NCBI RefSeq assembly: GCF_001557875.1
Contig: NZ_LNRF01000001.1
Span: 1,116,001-1,180,000, forward strand
Reading direction: 5' to 3'
DNA: 64,000 nucleotides
Source: Vibrio splendidus
Lineage (GTDB): Bacteria > Pseudomonadota > Gammaproteobacteria > Enterobacterales > Vibrionaceae
Below are positions 33,538 through 42,439 of this stretch, piece after piece. How positions within the stretch are numbered: the stretch's first letter is position 1; the number at the start of each line of letters is the position of its first letter. The notes beneath the pieces were generated by a model. The model did no database searches. It was not told the DNA's origin and saw only the letters and a list, made by a program, of their open reading frames with translations. Position numbers and translations under genes: made by a program.

Positions 33538-34416
33538 CTACGGTTTGATCTTTGTAGAAACCGGACAATGATCGCTGAGTTTGAAGTCCAGCACATCTTG
33601 CGTTTCAAATACCTTTTGCTTCGCAGGAGAGGCATCCAAGGACTTGCTCACTACAATATGATCAATAACAGAACGAAACTGGTGTGTGCGATGGTTATTG
33701 CGGTTAGAGCGTACCTTACAATCAGCTCGAGTTTTTCTTGTTGCCAACTGAGCATCGGTATCTTGAGTTAAGTCTTTCCACATCCAATCTCTTGAGTAGG
33801 ATAGGTTGTGGTTGAAATCGCCTAGTATCGCGTAATCCTGACCTGTGCGCTCTCTTTGCTGTATCCACTTATTAAGTTGTTGTGCTTGCTCTTTGAGCCT
33901 AGAGCAATCACGGTTCGACTTATAAGCGCCGCTGCAACCCGCTTTTAAATGCACTGACAACATGTGAATCGATTTACTTTCCGTTTCTAAAATCATGTAA
34001 CTGGCAAACCTAAGCTTGCTGTTAGCGCTCGATTCCAATGGGAAGTCAGCGTAGTCGGTGAGTGTGATTCCTTTACGAACCGCGAACCCTGTGTATTGGT
34101 TCACTTCTTTGAACTGATGGTTACTGTTTTCTGGTAATGCTCGGTCAGACATCAATATCTTGTATTGATCGCCGGCGATGCGTTGAATGGCATTTACGTC
34201 GTCGACTTCTTGAAAGGCGAGCACATCCGCATCTAAGGATTGAAAGTATTCTTCAAGTTTGTCGAAATCAGTTTGATCACGTTGGGCAGAAAACTTATTC
34301 ACAGCCTCGTTGGTTGATAACCATTCGATATTCCAACTGGATATGGTCAAAGGTTCAGCAAATGTCTGGCTACTGAGTAAGCAGCCTAACATTATCCAGT
34401 TTTGAAGTCGTTTCAT
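33538..34416 (-). CDS. Secreted endonuclease/exonuclease/phosphatase family protein
   Basis: A 292-residue protein with a signal peptide (1-20, ending QTFA) and an EEP (DNase I-like) domain. Motifs: SSWNIEWLS, FQEVDD (metal-binding Glu), the GDFNHNLS motif (catalytic Asp and Asn), and SDHCPVSTK with the catalytic Asp-His. Two cysteines at CSGAYKSNRDC may form a disulphide. It would cleave phosphodiester bonds in the periplasm or outside the cell; nucleic-acid scavenging or biofilm DNA turnover are plausible. It is read towards the sulphur-transport genes and is divergent from nrdD. Confidence 0.85.
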   Translation of the reverse strand: MKRLQNWIMLGCLLSSQTFAEPLTISSWNIEWLSTNEAVNKFSAQRDQTDFDKLEEYFQSLDADVLAFQEVDDVNAIQRIAGDQYKILMSDRALPENSNHQFKEVNQYTGFAVRKGITLTDYADFPLESSANSKLRFASYMILETESKSIHMLSVHLKAGCSGAYKSNRDCSRLKEQAQQLNKWIQQRERTGQDYAILGDFNHNLSYSRDWMWKDLTQDTDAQLATRKTRADCKVRSNRNNHRTHQFRSVIDHIVVSKSLDASPAKQKVFETQDVLDFKLSDHCPVSTKIKP

Positions 34417-34583
34417 CCCAAATATCCCTAATTTTGTCGTCCAATATAGTTGAGCCGTTATCCTACAACACTTACCAAAAATTCAACTCTTTTTAGCAGT
34501 TTTTTTATTGTTACATTGTTTCTTTTCGACTTGAGAACTAGCGTAATAATATTGAATTGATCTTAGTCAGCGTGAGAGTTTTA

Positions 34584-34597
34584 TTGATCCAAATCAA
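34584..34597. promoter_or_regulatory. FNR binding site
   Basis: TTGATCCAAATCAA is a perfect match to TTGAT-N4-ATCAA. It lies about 120-135 bp upstream of nrdD and would give oxygen-limited activation. Confidence 0.85.
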
Positions 34598-34628
34598 TAC
34601 TCAAAGTTGGTGGTTCTCGTTAAATACG

Positions 34629-34644
34629 CCACAATATCTAGTGT
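34629..34644. promoter_or_regulatory. NrdR box 1
   Basis: CCACAATATCTAGTGT matches the NrdR consensus acaCwAtATaTwgtgt at 14 of 16 positions. Confidence 0.8.
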
Positions 34645-34659
34645 TAGTTAAACGATAAA

Positions 34660-34675
34660 TCGCTCTATATAGTGT
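34660..34675. promoter_or_regulatory. NrdR box 2
   Basis: TCGCTCTATATAGTGT matches the consensus at 13 of 16 positions. Its start is 31 bp from box 1, three helical turns, as usual for NrdR pairs. Confidence 0.75.
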
Positions 34676-34716
34676 GTTTGTGGATAAGTCTGTGAATACA
34701 TCAAGAGTAAGGAGAA

Positions 34717-36840
34717 GTGGTGAAATCAATCGTAATCAAGCGTGATGGCTCAAGAGCTCCATTCAGTAGAGATCGCATCCAAGCTGCAGTGGAAGCAGCA
34801 TCAGACAAAGCCGATAAGGAAATTGCTATTTATGCACTGAATGTGGCATTAGCAGTTGAGTTGAAGCTCGAAGACTACGATGAAGTTCATATCTCTGAAA
34901 TTCAAACCATGGTCGAGAACGAGCTAATGCAGGGACCATACAAGTCTCTGGCTCGTGCCTACATTGAATATCGTCATGACCGCGACATCGCACGTGAGAA
35001 GCAAAGCGCTTTAACTCGCGAGATCGAAGGTTTGATCGAAGAAAGCAATGTTGATCTGATCAATGAGAATGCCAACAAAGACGGTAAAGTTATCCCAACT
35101 CAGCGTGATTTACTGGCGGGTATCGTGGCTAAACACTATGCAAAAACTCACATTTTACCGCGTGACATCGTACAAGCTCACGAGTGCGGTGACATTCACT
35201 ACCACGATCTAGACTACGCACCGTTCTTCCCAATGTTTAACTGTATGCTAATCGACTTGAAAGGCATGTTAACGCATGGCTTCAAGATGGGTAACGCGGA
35301 AATTGACACGCCTAAGTCGATTTCTACAGCGACTGCGGTAACAGCGCAGATCATCGCGCAAGTGGCGAGCCACATTTACGGCGGTACAACGATTAACCGT
35401 ATCGACGAGGTTCTAGAACCTTACGTGATGGCGAGCTACGAGAAGCACTTATCGCTAGCGAAAGAGTGGGACATTCATAGCCCAGAAGCTTTTGCTATCT
35501 CTCGTACCGAGAAAGAGTGTTACGACGCGTTCCAATCTTTGGAGTACGAAGTAAACACGCTACACACGGCTAACGGTCAAACACCATTCGTTACGTTTGG
35601 TTTTGGTCTAGGCGAAAGCTGGGGTTCAAAACTGATTCAGCAATCTATCTTGAAAAACCGCATCGCAGGTCTGGGTAAGAACCGCAAAACAGCGGTATTC
35701 CCTAAACTGGTGTTCGCAATCAAAGATGGTTTGAACCACCAGAAGCAAGATCCAAACTACGACATCAAGCAATTAGCGCTTGAGTGTGCATCTAAGCGTA
35801 TGTACCCAGACATTCTTAACTACGACAAAGTAGTAGAAGTGACAGGGTCATTTAAAACGCCTATGGGCTGCCGTAGCTTCTTGAATACTTACGAAGAAAA
35901 TGGTGAGTTAATTCATGAAGGCCGTAACAACTTAGGTGTTGTGAGCCTGAACTTGCCACGTATTGCGATTAACGCAAAACAAGATATGACTAAGTTCTAC
36001 GAACTGCTTGATGAAAAACTGAAGCTAGCTCGTCGTGCGCTAGAAACTCGTATTTCTCGTCTAGAAAACGTGAAAGCGCGTGTTGCTCCAATCCTATACA
36101 TGGAAGGTGCATGTGGCGTTCGCTTGAAAGCAGACGACTCTATTGCTGATATCTTCAAGAACGGTCGTGCATCTGTTTCTCTTGGTTACATCGGTATCCA
36201 CGAAGCAATGACGGCACTTTACGGCACAGACGTTCACTTGTACGACGACGGCGAAATGCGTGCTAAAGCGCTTGAGCTGGTGGAGTACATGAAGCGTGAA
36301 GTGGAATCTTGGACGAAAGAGACAGGTTACGCATTCAGCCTATACGGCACACCAAGTGAAAACCTATGTAGCCGTTTCTGCAGCATCGACACCAAAGAGT
36401 TTGGTGTGATTGATGGCGTAACAGACCGTGGTTACTACACCAACAGCTTCCACCTAGATGTGCAGAAGAAAGTGAACCCATACGACAAGATCGATTTCGA
36501 GATGCCTTATCCTGAAATTTCTAGCGGCGGTTTCATCTGTTACGGCGAATTCCCGAACATGCAGAAGAACATCGAAGCGCTAGAAAACGTATGGGATTAC
36601 AGCTACACACGTGTTCCTTACTACGGCACTAACACGCCGATTGATGAGTGTTACGAATGTGGTTACAACGGTGAGTTTGACTGTACTAGTAAGGGCTTTA
36701 CGTGTCCTAAGTGTGGCAACCATGACTCAACCAAAGTATCGGTAACACGCCGTGTTTGTGGTTACCTTGGTAGCCCAGATGCACGACCATTTAACTTCGG
36801 TAAGCAAGAAGAAGTTAAACGCCGAGTGAAGCATCTTTAA
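34717..36840 (+). CDS. nrdD: Anaerobic ribonucleoside-triphosphate reductase NrdD
   Basis: A 707-residue class III reductase. N-terminal ATP-cone (about 3-95, VIKRDGSRAPFSRDRI); the ten-stranded barrel with conserved segments; a C-terminal zinc ribbon CYECGYNG...CPKCGN (about 648-672) and the glycyl-radical site RVCGYLGS with Gly682, 26 residues from the end. It makes deoxynucleotides from NTPs without oxygen, after NrdG makes the radical. GTG starts at 34717 and 34720 are both possible; the AAGGAG site is better spaced from 34720. Its promoter carries FNR and NrdR boxes. Confidence 0.95.
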   Translation: MVKSIVIKRDGSRAPFSRDRIQAAVEAASDKADKEIAIYALNVALAVELKLEDYDEVHISEIQTMVENELMQGPYKSLARAYIEYRHDRDIAREKQSALTREIEGLIEESNVDLINENANKDGKVIPTQRDLLAGIVAKHYAKTHILPRDIVQAHECGDIHYHDLDYAPFFPMFNCMLIDLKGMLTHGFKMGNAEIDTPKSISTATAVTAQIIAQVASHIYGGTTINRIDEVLEPYVMASYEKHLSLAKEWDIHSPEAFAISRTEKECYDAFQSLEYEVNTLHTANGQTPFVTFGFGLGESWGSKLIQQSILKNRIAGLGKNRKTAVFPKLVFAIKDGLNHQKQDPNYDIKQLALECASKRMYPDILNYDKVVEVTGSFKTPMGCRSFLNTYEENGELIHEGRNNLGVVSLNLPRIAINAKQDMTKFYELLDEKLKLARRALETRISRLENVKARVAPILYMEGACGVRLKADDSIADIFKNGRASVSLGYIGIHEAMTALYGTDVHLYDDGEMRAKALELVEYMKREVESWTKETGYAFSLYGTPSENLCSRFCSIDTKEFGVIDGVTDRGYYTNSFHLDVQKKVNPYDKIDFEMPYPEISSGGFICYGEFPNMQKNIEALENVWDYSYTRVPYYGTNTPIDECYECGYNGEFDCTSKGFTCPKCGNHDSTKVSVTRRVCGYLGSPDARPFNFGKQEEVKRRVKHL

Positions 36841-36898
36841 TAAGCCCTAAGATCAATAGCTAGCTTATTTACAAGAGCTAAGTTTCTAAGAAATAAGA

Positions 36899-36925
36899 TT
36901 GGTATCGGCGCTATGTCGATACCAA
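36899..36925 (+). terminator. Hairpin between nrdD and nrdG
   Basis: TTGGTATCG and CGATACCAA form a perfect 9-bp stem without a U tract. It may stabilise the nrdD message or lower nrdG expression. Confidence 0.45.
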
Positions 36926-36996
36926 TTCATTTGTTTCACTTCTCGCTATTTTTCGAGTTAAACCACTGAGCCATCACGAGTTCTCAATACTGCCTT

Positions 36997-37467
36997 ATGA
37001 ATTATCACCAATATCACCCAATCGACGTTGTAAATGGCCCAGGAACACGCTGCACTTTGTTTGTGTCGGGCTGTGTACACCAGTGTCGCGGGTGTTATAA
37101 CCAATCGACGCAAAGGTTGGACTCTGGGCATTTGTTTACTCAAGAACTGCAAGATCACATTATCGCTGATCTGAATGATCCGCGAATCAAGCGTCGTGGT
37201 TTGTCGCTTTCTGGTGGTGATCCTCTTCATCCTGCAAACGTATCTGAAGTGCTTAAGCTTGTTCAGCGTGTAAAAGCAGAATGTGAAGGTAAAGATATTT
37301 GGATGTGGACAGGCTACGAACTCGACGAACTCGATGAAAAGCAGAAGCAAGTGCTTGAATACGTGGATACATTGATTGACGGTCGCTTTGAACAAGATAA
37401 AGCGGACCCAATGTTAGATTGGCGTGGTAGTTCAAACCAAATCATTCATCGATTTACCGACTTATAG
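36997..37467 (+). CDS. nrdG: Anaerobic ribonucleotide reductase-activating protein NrdG
   Basis: A 156-residue radical SAM enzyme. The cluster motif CVHQCRGC (near residues 26-33) binds the 4Fe-4S, and the GGDPL motif (LSLSGGDPLHP) binds SAM. It makes the glycyl radical on NrdD. The gene follows nrdD by 156 bp with a hairpin between; no own promoter is obvious, so they are probably one operon. Confidence 0.95.
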   Translation: MNYHQYHPIDVVNGPGTRCTLFVSGCVHQCRGCYNQSTQRLDSGHLFTQELQDHIIADLNDPRIKRRGLSLSGGDPLHPANVSEVLKLVQRVKAECEGKDIWMWTGYELDELDEKQKQVLEYVDTLIDGRFEQDKADPMLDWRGSSNQIIHRFTDL

Positions 37468-37523
37468 CTTCACTGACTTATAAGCTTGTTCTGATTCAGG
37501 GCTCTCCTAAAAGGAACAGAAAA

Positions 37524-37563
37524 AAGGGCTTCCTCGTTAGCGCAATGCTACAAATCGGCCCTT
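37524..37563 (-). terminator. Terminator of the second MATE gene
   Basis: On the minus strand AAGGGCCGAT...AAGCCCTT with an inner pairing (AGCATT/GCGCT region) followed by TTTTTT. It lies past the stop of the MATE gene and between it and nrdG, and may act on both. Confidence 0.6.
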
Positions 37564-37619
37564 GGGTGTGAGTTCTTTTGAATCTATCGTCTGCACGTCA
37601 GTGTCAGCTTATCGTCTGT

Positions 37620-39005
37620 TTAAATAGGAATGCTCTGAGGCTCGTCGATTAGATTGTTTATCCACTTCTTAGACTGAATCCTCTGGCTGGTCAGAACTAT
37701 TTTGGCTAGCTCTTCCAGTAATACAATCATCAAAACCCATTCTAGCGGCCAACCCAACACCAGCGCAGTAAAGTAGGCAAGGGGAATACCGATTGCCCAT
37801 TGGCCAAACAGGTCGATGAAGATGCTATAGTTGATGTCTCCACCGCTTTTCAGCACACCACCAATGCCAACCATATTGAAGACTCTTAGTATCATGCCGA
37901 GTGCCATGACTAATGTAACGTTAACAGCCGTCTCTTTGAGCTCTAAGTGAGTAAGACCAATCATGTATACGATCGCGGGTTTAGCAAACCAGCACAGCAA
38001 GGCTAACAGAGCCGCAAGCCCACAGCTGACCAATACATACCCCCAAGCGGTGTTCTCGACACGTTGATAGTTCTTCGCGCCGATCTCGTTGCCTAAAATG
38101 ATCGAAGCCGCGACCGCAAACCCCATGAACGCCGAGATCAAAATGCTTTCTACTGGCGATAACAGTGAGATGATCGCAAGCTCGCCAACACCCATCTGAC
38201 CAACAATAACGTTATAAATCAGTATTCCACCCGCCCAAGCCGTATCATGAACCAGCATCGGAATCGCTACCTTGAAATACTTCTTTCTATGCTTGGGTAA
38301 TATTGCATCGCGCCAATTGGTCAGTGTTGGAAATAGGTGGGCGTAGTGTCGCTTCGCCATAACTAGCAGGGCAATCGTTTGAAAGCATCTTGAAACCGTG
38401 GTGCCAATTGCTGCACCAACCACGCCGAGTTCTGGAAAACCAAACAATCCAAAGATCAACAGTGCATTGAGAATCGCATTGACGATGATCGCCCAAATAC
38501 TGATTTTGGTTGGTAGCTTGGCTTCACCGACTGAGCGCAGTGCACTTTCTAGCGGCACAACGATTGCCGTACCAATAAGGCTGGCTCCTGTTATCCAAAG
38601 GTAATCCGTTGCCAAGAGGACGTAATCAGGGTCTGAGGCCACCACAGACACGACTGATTCAGGAACCAATGTATAAATGAACACAAAGGGGGTTATGGCA
38701 AGGATCGACAATGCCCATGATTGCGCTAGTGTGCGTCTAATTCCGTTAAAATCACCTGCACCAAAATATTGCGAAGCTAGCACGCTGACGGCGCCGCTAA
38801 CCCCGGACACCATGATCAAATTGAAGAAGAATATACGATTGCCAACACCAACTGCTGCGGTTGCAGAGTCACCTAGTTGGTTAACCATAAAAATATCGAC
38901 CACACCCAATAACGAAAACAACATAGTTTGCAACGATACGGGCAAACCTATGTGTAAAAGCTTTTGCCAGAAATCTTTGTCTAAATGACGATATGTCGAG
39001 AGCAT
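37620..39005 (-). CDS. MATE family efflux transporter (second of two)
   Basis: A 461-residue pump with about 12 helices and the two MatE domains (LHIGLPVSLQTMLFSLLGVVDIFMV in helix 1). Its end, WINNLIDEPQSIPI, matches the end of the first pump (WINNLTVTYDEPQAA), marking them as paralogues. Start at 39005 is preferred to 39047 because GGGGAAA stands just upstream and because the shorter form begins with the usual cytoplasmic tail. It is divergent from an AraC regulator, like the pump at 18933-20330. Substrate unknown. Confidence 0.88.
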   Translation of the reverse strand: MLSTYRHLDKDFWQKLLHIGLPVSLQTMLFSLLGVVDIFMVNQLGDSATAAVGVGNRIFFFNLIMVSGVSGAVSVLASQYFGAGDFNGIRRTLAQSWALSILAITPFVFIYTLVPESVVSVVASDPDYVLLATDYLWITGASLIGTAIVVPLESALRSVGEAKLPTKISIWAIIVNAILNALLIFGLFGFPELGVVGAAIGTTVSRCFQTIALLVMAKRHYAHLFPTLTNWRDAILPKHRKKYFKVAIPMLVHDTAWAGGILIYNVIVGQMGVGELAIISLLSPVESILISAFMGFAVAASIILGNEIGAKNYQRVENTAWGYVLVSCGLAALLALLCWFAKPAIVYMIGLTHLELKETAVNVTLVMALGMILRVFNMVGIGGVLKSGGDINYSIFIDLFGQWAIGIPLAYFTALVLGWPLEWVLMIVLLEELAKIVLTSQRIQSKKWINNLIDEPQSIPI

Positions 39006-39137
39006 CGCATTTCCCCGGTAGTAAATATGCAAGAAGTTTATCGGCATTTGTTTTAGCTGTATTGTTCAGGTTCATCACAAACTTTTGTCAAACTATCCAC
39101 TTTGGTGATTTGGCAACATGAACGAGCTAGCAGTGAT

Positions 39138-39986
39138 ATGAGTGATAAACAAGAAAGGTATGAGATCTCTGATAGGACGCATCAAGAGTTTGTGGATCAA
39201 AGTCATGTCTTGGCATTCGAAGAGTTAGGTATCGTCCAGTGTGGGACAGCATCGTGTCGTGACTTCTTTTCGGTACATCGGAAAAACCAACAGAAGCACA
39301 TGCTGTTATATACGGTTAGAGGAAAAGGTTGGTTAGAGAGTGGGGCATGTCGCTATATTCTAGAACCGGGATCGTGTATTACTGTACCTGCAGGCATCGA
39401 GAATGGCTTTGGGATTGAAGAAGAAACATGGCAAATAGCATGGATCTTTCTTTCGCCAGATAAGCAATGGGATAAAGTCGTGAGTGATGAAGTTAGCTAC
39501 ACGCTTTCGCCAGCAGCAGAGGTGGTGTCGTCTTGCATTCATACTTTGTTGAGAAGTATTGCTCTGCCCATCGATTTGGGGGGAGCGATCGCCAGTCACA
39601 GTGTGGCTCAAATAGAGTTCATGATTAATGCGCCAGTGCCTCAGCAGCAATCACGCAATTTGATCCGTTTAAGACGAGTGTTCGACAAAGTCCAAAAACA
39701 GCTCCACAAAGAGTGGAATGTTCATGAGCTGGCGAGCTTGTTTCCGTGCTCTGAGCCGCATTTTCATCGTTTGTGCCAGCGCTATTACTTGCATAGCCCA
39801 ATGACTCATATCATGCGTATGAGAATGGAATACGCAGCTCGCTTATTAAAATCGAGTGATTGGTCAATTCAACACATCGGCGAGATAGTCGGTTATCCTA
39901 ATGCAGCCAATTTTAGCACTCGCTTTAAAGCTTGGTCAGGAATGACACCTAGGCAATTCAAACATGGTTCTCAGTTGGAAACTTAA
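39138..39986 (+). CDS. AraC family regulator, divergent from the second MATE gene
   Basis: A 282-residue protein with an N-terminal cupin-like part (KHMLLYTVRGKGWLESG, ITVPAGIENGFGIEEE) and a C-terminal AraC domain (WNVHELASLFPCSEPHFHRL, SIQHIGEIVGYPNAANFSTRFKAWSGMTPRQFK). Overall layout matches the regulator at 20381-21274. It probably controls the adjacent pump. ATG at 39138 is chosen over a TTG at 39102; the ribosome site is weak in both cases. Confidence 0.85.
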   Translation: MSDKQERYEISDRTHQEFVDQSHVLAFEELGIVQCGTASCRDFFSVHRKNQQKHMLLYTVRGKGWLESGACRYILEPGSCITVPAGIENGFGIEEETWQIAWIFLSPDKQWDKVVSDEVSYTLSPAAEVVSSCIHTLLRSIALPIDLGGAIASHSVAQIEFMINAPVPQQQSRNLIRLRRVFDKVQKQLHKEWNVHELASLFPCSEPHFHRLCQRYYLHSPMTHIMRMRMEYAARLLKSSDWSIQHIGEIVGYPNAANFSTRFKAWSGMTPRQFKHGSQLET

Positions 39987-40186
39987 TAGGGAACTGACTA
40001 AACCAGTCATCATAATTTCATAACTCATCAGTAGGTGTTCGAAATTTGCGCTGTTTAGTGACGTAAAATGACCAATCTCTGATTACTTATTCTAACTAAG
40101 CGCTTCTATTAAAAAATGTTTCTGATTTGTCTACGATAATGTTAACGTGAAACTCATTACTTGAATTTCAAAGGGTTGTGACTTTC

Positions 40187-41371
40187 ATGTTTTCACATCT
40201 ACCAAAACCAACTTTAGATCCAATTCTATCTCTTTCTGTTGCTTACCGCGGCGATACTCGTACTGATAAAGTCGACTTAGGCATTGGCGTTTACAAAAAC
40301 GACCAAGGCGAAACTCCTATCATGAAAGCCGTATCTATGGCGCAAGATATCGTTGTTGAAACTCAGAAAACTAAAGCTTACGTTGGCCTAGCGGGCTGTG
40401 AAGAGTTTAACCAGAGCATGGTTGATTTGCTGCTTAAAGGGACTTCTGCAATGGATCGCGTTGCTGCGATTCAAACACCGGGTGCAAGTGGCGCACTTCG
40501 TATGTTGGGTGACTTAATGAAAGTTTCTCAACCAGACACCACGGTTTGGATCTCAAACCCAAGCTACGTTAACCACAAACCGGTGATGGAAGCGGCAGGC
40601 TTAAAAATTCGCTACTACAATTACTTCAGTCCTGAAACGAAGCAAGTTGATACTGCAAGAATGTTGGATGACCTTTCAAAAGCGGGTCCATCAGACGTGG
40701 TACTACTGCACGGTTGCTGTCATAACCCAACGGGTGCTGATATCGACTATGAAGCGTGGCAGGAAATCACTAAATTATCTCAGAAGAATGGTTTCTTGCC
40801 GTTCGTTGATATTGCCTACCAAGGCTTTGGTGATGGCTTAGAAGAAGATGCAAAAGGTCTTCAACACATGGCTAACAACGTTGAAGAGATGTTGATTACA
40901 ACATCTTGCTCGAAGAACTTCGGTTTATACCGTGAAAGAACGGGTGCCGCTATCGTGATTGGCAAGAACAGCGAACACGTTGGCAATGCTAAAGGTAAGC
41001 TTCTTACTCTTGCTCGTTCAACTTACACAATGCCGCCAGATCATGGTGCTGCTTTGGTTAAAACAATTCTTCAGAATCAAGAGCTAACCTCGATTTGGAA
41101 GCAAGAATTGAGTGAAATGCAGCAACGTTTGTTAAATCTGCGCCAAAGTTTATGTGATGAATTGCGAAATACTTATAACACGTCACAATTTGATTTCATT
41201 GAAAGCCATAAAGGCATGTTTAGTGTACTAGGCTTTAAAGAAACTCAAATGAATCAATTACGTGAAGAATATGGAGTCTATGGTGTTGGTGACGGACGTA
41301 TCAATATCGCAGGCCTTTCCGAATCTCATATTCCTTATGTAGCTAAAGCGATAGCCAACGTTTCAAAATAG
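40187..41371 (+). CDS. Aromatic/aspartate amino acid aminotransferase
   Basis: A 394-residue PLP enzyme of the AspC/TyrB class I fold. Seen: SNPSYVNHKPV substrate region, HGCCHNPTGADI (Asn of the PLP ring contact), IAYQGFGDGL (Asp and Tyr contacts) and SCSKNFGLYRERTG with the PLP-binding Lys. The family uses 2-oxoglutarate with aspartate, tyrosine or phenylalanine. TyrB-like identity is likely but not certain. Start at ATG 40187 has AAGGG upstream; a GTG nine bases earlier is too close to it. The next gene follows after 11 bases. Confidence 0.88.
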   Translation: MFSHLPKPTLDPILSLSVAYRGDTRTDKVDLGIGVYKNDQGETPIMKAVSMAQDIVVETQKTKAYVGLAGCEEFNQSMVDLLLKGTSAMDRVAAIQTPGASGALRMLGDLMKVSQPDTTVWISNPSYVNHKPVMEAAGLKIRYYNYFSPETKQVDTARMLDDLSKAGPSDVVLLHGCCHNPTGADIDYEAWQEITKLSQKNGFLPFVDIAYQGFGDGLEEDAKGLQHMANNVEEMLITTSCSKNFGLYRERTGAAIVIGKNSEHVGNAKGKLLTLARSTYTMPPDHGAALVKTILQNQELTSIWKQELSEMQQRLLNLRQSLCDELRNTYNTSQFDFIESHKGMFSVLGFKETQMNQLREEYGVYGVGDGRINIAGLSESHIPYVAKAIANVSK

Positions 41372-41382
41372 AAGGTGACTGA

Positions 41383-42069
41383 ATGTATAATTGGAAAGCG
41401 ATTGTAGTTTTAATGCTAAGTGGTGGCCTGTTTGCTTGTTCGACGACTACTCAAGTTCCTGTCGAGCCAGAACAAAAGCCTCAAGTAGAACAACCTGTTG
41501 TGGATGACTCTTCAAAGACAGACGCAACTGAAGGCGAGAAAGTAACGGAACCTACGGAAAAGCCTGAAGAAGTAAAACCGACTGAGCCAGAAGCGAAACC
41601 AAAGCCTGAAGAAAAGCCAGCTCCAAAGCCGACTAAAACAAGCGATGGCAAACTGATTCTTGGTGAAGAAGAGTGGGTATTTGTTCCTGGTTTGAAAGAA
41701 GCGTTTAAAGCACGTGTAGATACAGGTGCAACAACATCTTCAATCAGTGCGGTTGATATTGTTGATTTTGAACGTGACGGAAAAGACTGGGTTAAGTTCA
41801 AAATCGAACATGACGGCATTACAACGGAAGAGATCAGCTTACCGGTAGAGCGTTGGGTTAAGATCAAGCAGTCGAGCGCGGAAGGTACACAACGACGTGC
41901 GGTAGTTGTCGCTTCAATTCAAATCGGTGATCTGAAAGACAAGACTGAGTTTACGCTTGCAGACCGAACGCACCTTTCTTTCCCACTTCTTTTGGGAAGA
42001 AGCTTCTTTAGAGATGTTGCGGTAGTAGATGTAAGCCAAAAGTACGTTCAAAAGAAAATTACTAAATAA
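41383..42069 (+). CDS. Lipoprotein with retropepsin-like (ATP-dependent zinc protease / RimB-type) domain
   Basis: A 228-residue lipoprotein: lipobox GLFACS (acylated Cys near residue 19), a Glu/Pro/Lys-rich linker (about 25-85), then the PF05618 domain from about residue 88 with the aspartic-protease-like motif ARVDTGATTSS (Asp-Thr-Gly) and the closing LLLGRSFFRDVAVVD. The family was labelled ATP-dependent zinc protease, yet the DTGA motif points to a pepsin-like peptidase acting as a dimer. The linker would hold the domain off the membrane in the periplasm. It may be co-transcribed with the aminotransferase 11 bases upstream, though their functions look unrelated. Confidence 0.82.
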   Translation: MYNWKAIVVLMLSGGLFACSTTTQVPVEPEQKPQVEQPVVDDSSKTDATEGEKVTEPTEKPEEVKPTEPEAKPKPEEKPAPKPTKTSDGKLILGEEEWVFVPGLKEAFKARVDTGATTSSISAVDIVDFERDGKDWVKFKIEHDGITTEEISLPVERWVKIKQSSAEGTQRRAVVVASIQIGDLKDKTEFTLADRTHLSFPLLLGRSFFRDVAVVDVSQKYVQKKITK

Positions 42070-42439
42070 CATCTCTGCTCGTTATCATAGCTTTTCGTCT
42101 TGAAGAGCCATAGTTTCAAAGGTGACGGGCTTTAAGAGCGATTAGTTCCAAGAGCAAATAGCTTAAGAGCAATTAGCTTAAAGACTTTTAGTGTTGATAA
42201 ATGAAATCCCTGTCGGTTTTGCTGGTGGGGATTTTTGTATTTACACCGCAATAACGTATGAAAAGCATCTAAATGGTCTATGTTTACTATTCGTTTACTG
42301 TTTAGCCTCGACAACGTGATCGAGATCTCTATATAATCCGCGCTTCGATTTTTGTTTAATCCATACTTTCGTACTTCTTATTTAGGTTCTTGAAATAGCC
42401 TAATAATTATCTGTCAGTACACGCTTAGGAATTAGTTCT
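42070..42439. other. Intergenic region (370 bp) with short direct repeats and a terminator
   Basis: At 42132-42180 an 18-20-bp unit of the form TAAGAGCNATTAG is repeated about three times with variation. A terminator is at 42204-42236, and the promoter of the ABC-F gene probably lies at 42280-42420. A minus-strand frame of 60 codons here is not supported. Confidence 0.5.
42204..42236 (+). terminator. Rho-independent terminator of the lipoprotein gene
   Basis: AAATCCC and GGGATTT form a 7-bp stem with a 17-nt loop, followed by TTG; it stands 135 bp past the stop codon. Confidence 0.6.

Larger units (their letters stand above)
34417..34716. other. Divergent regulatory region before nrdD (300 bp)
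   Basis: Contains a perfect FNR/Anr-type box (34584-34597) and two NrdR-like boxes (34629-34644, 34660-34675) in front of nrdD. The half nearer the nuclease gene shows only AT-rich sequence. Confidence 0.7.

Noticed and set aside
41481..41867. A 128-codon minus-strand frame over the retropepsin-like lipoprotein
   Set aside because: Ser/Gly/Phe-rich product produced by the Glu/Pro-rich linker read backwards.
42132..42314. A 60-codon minus-strand frame in the gap before ybiT
   Set aside because: It spans the direct repeats and a terminator, with no ribosome site or family.
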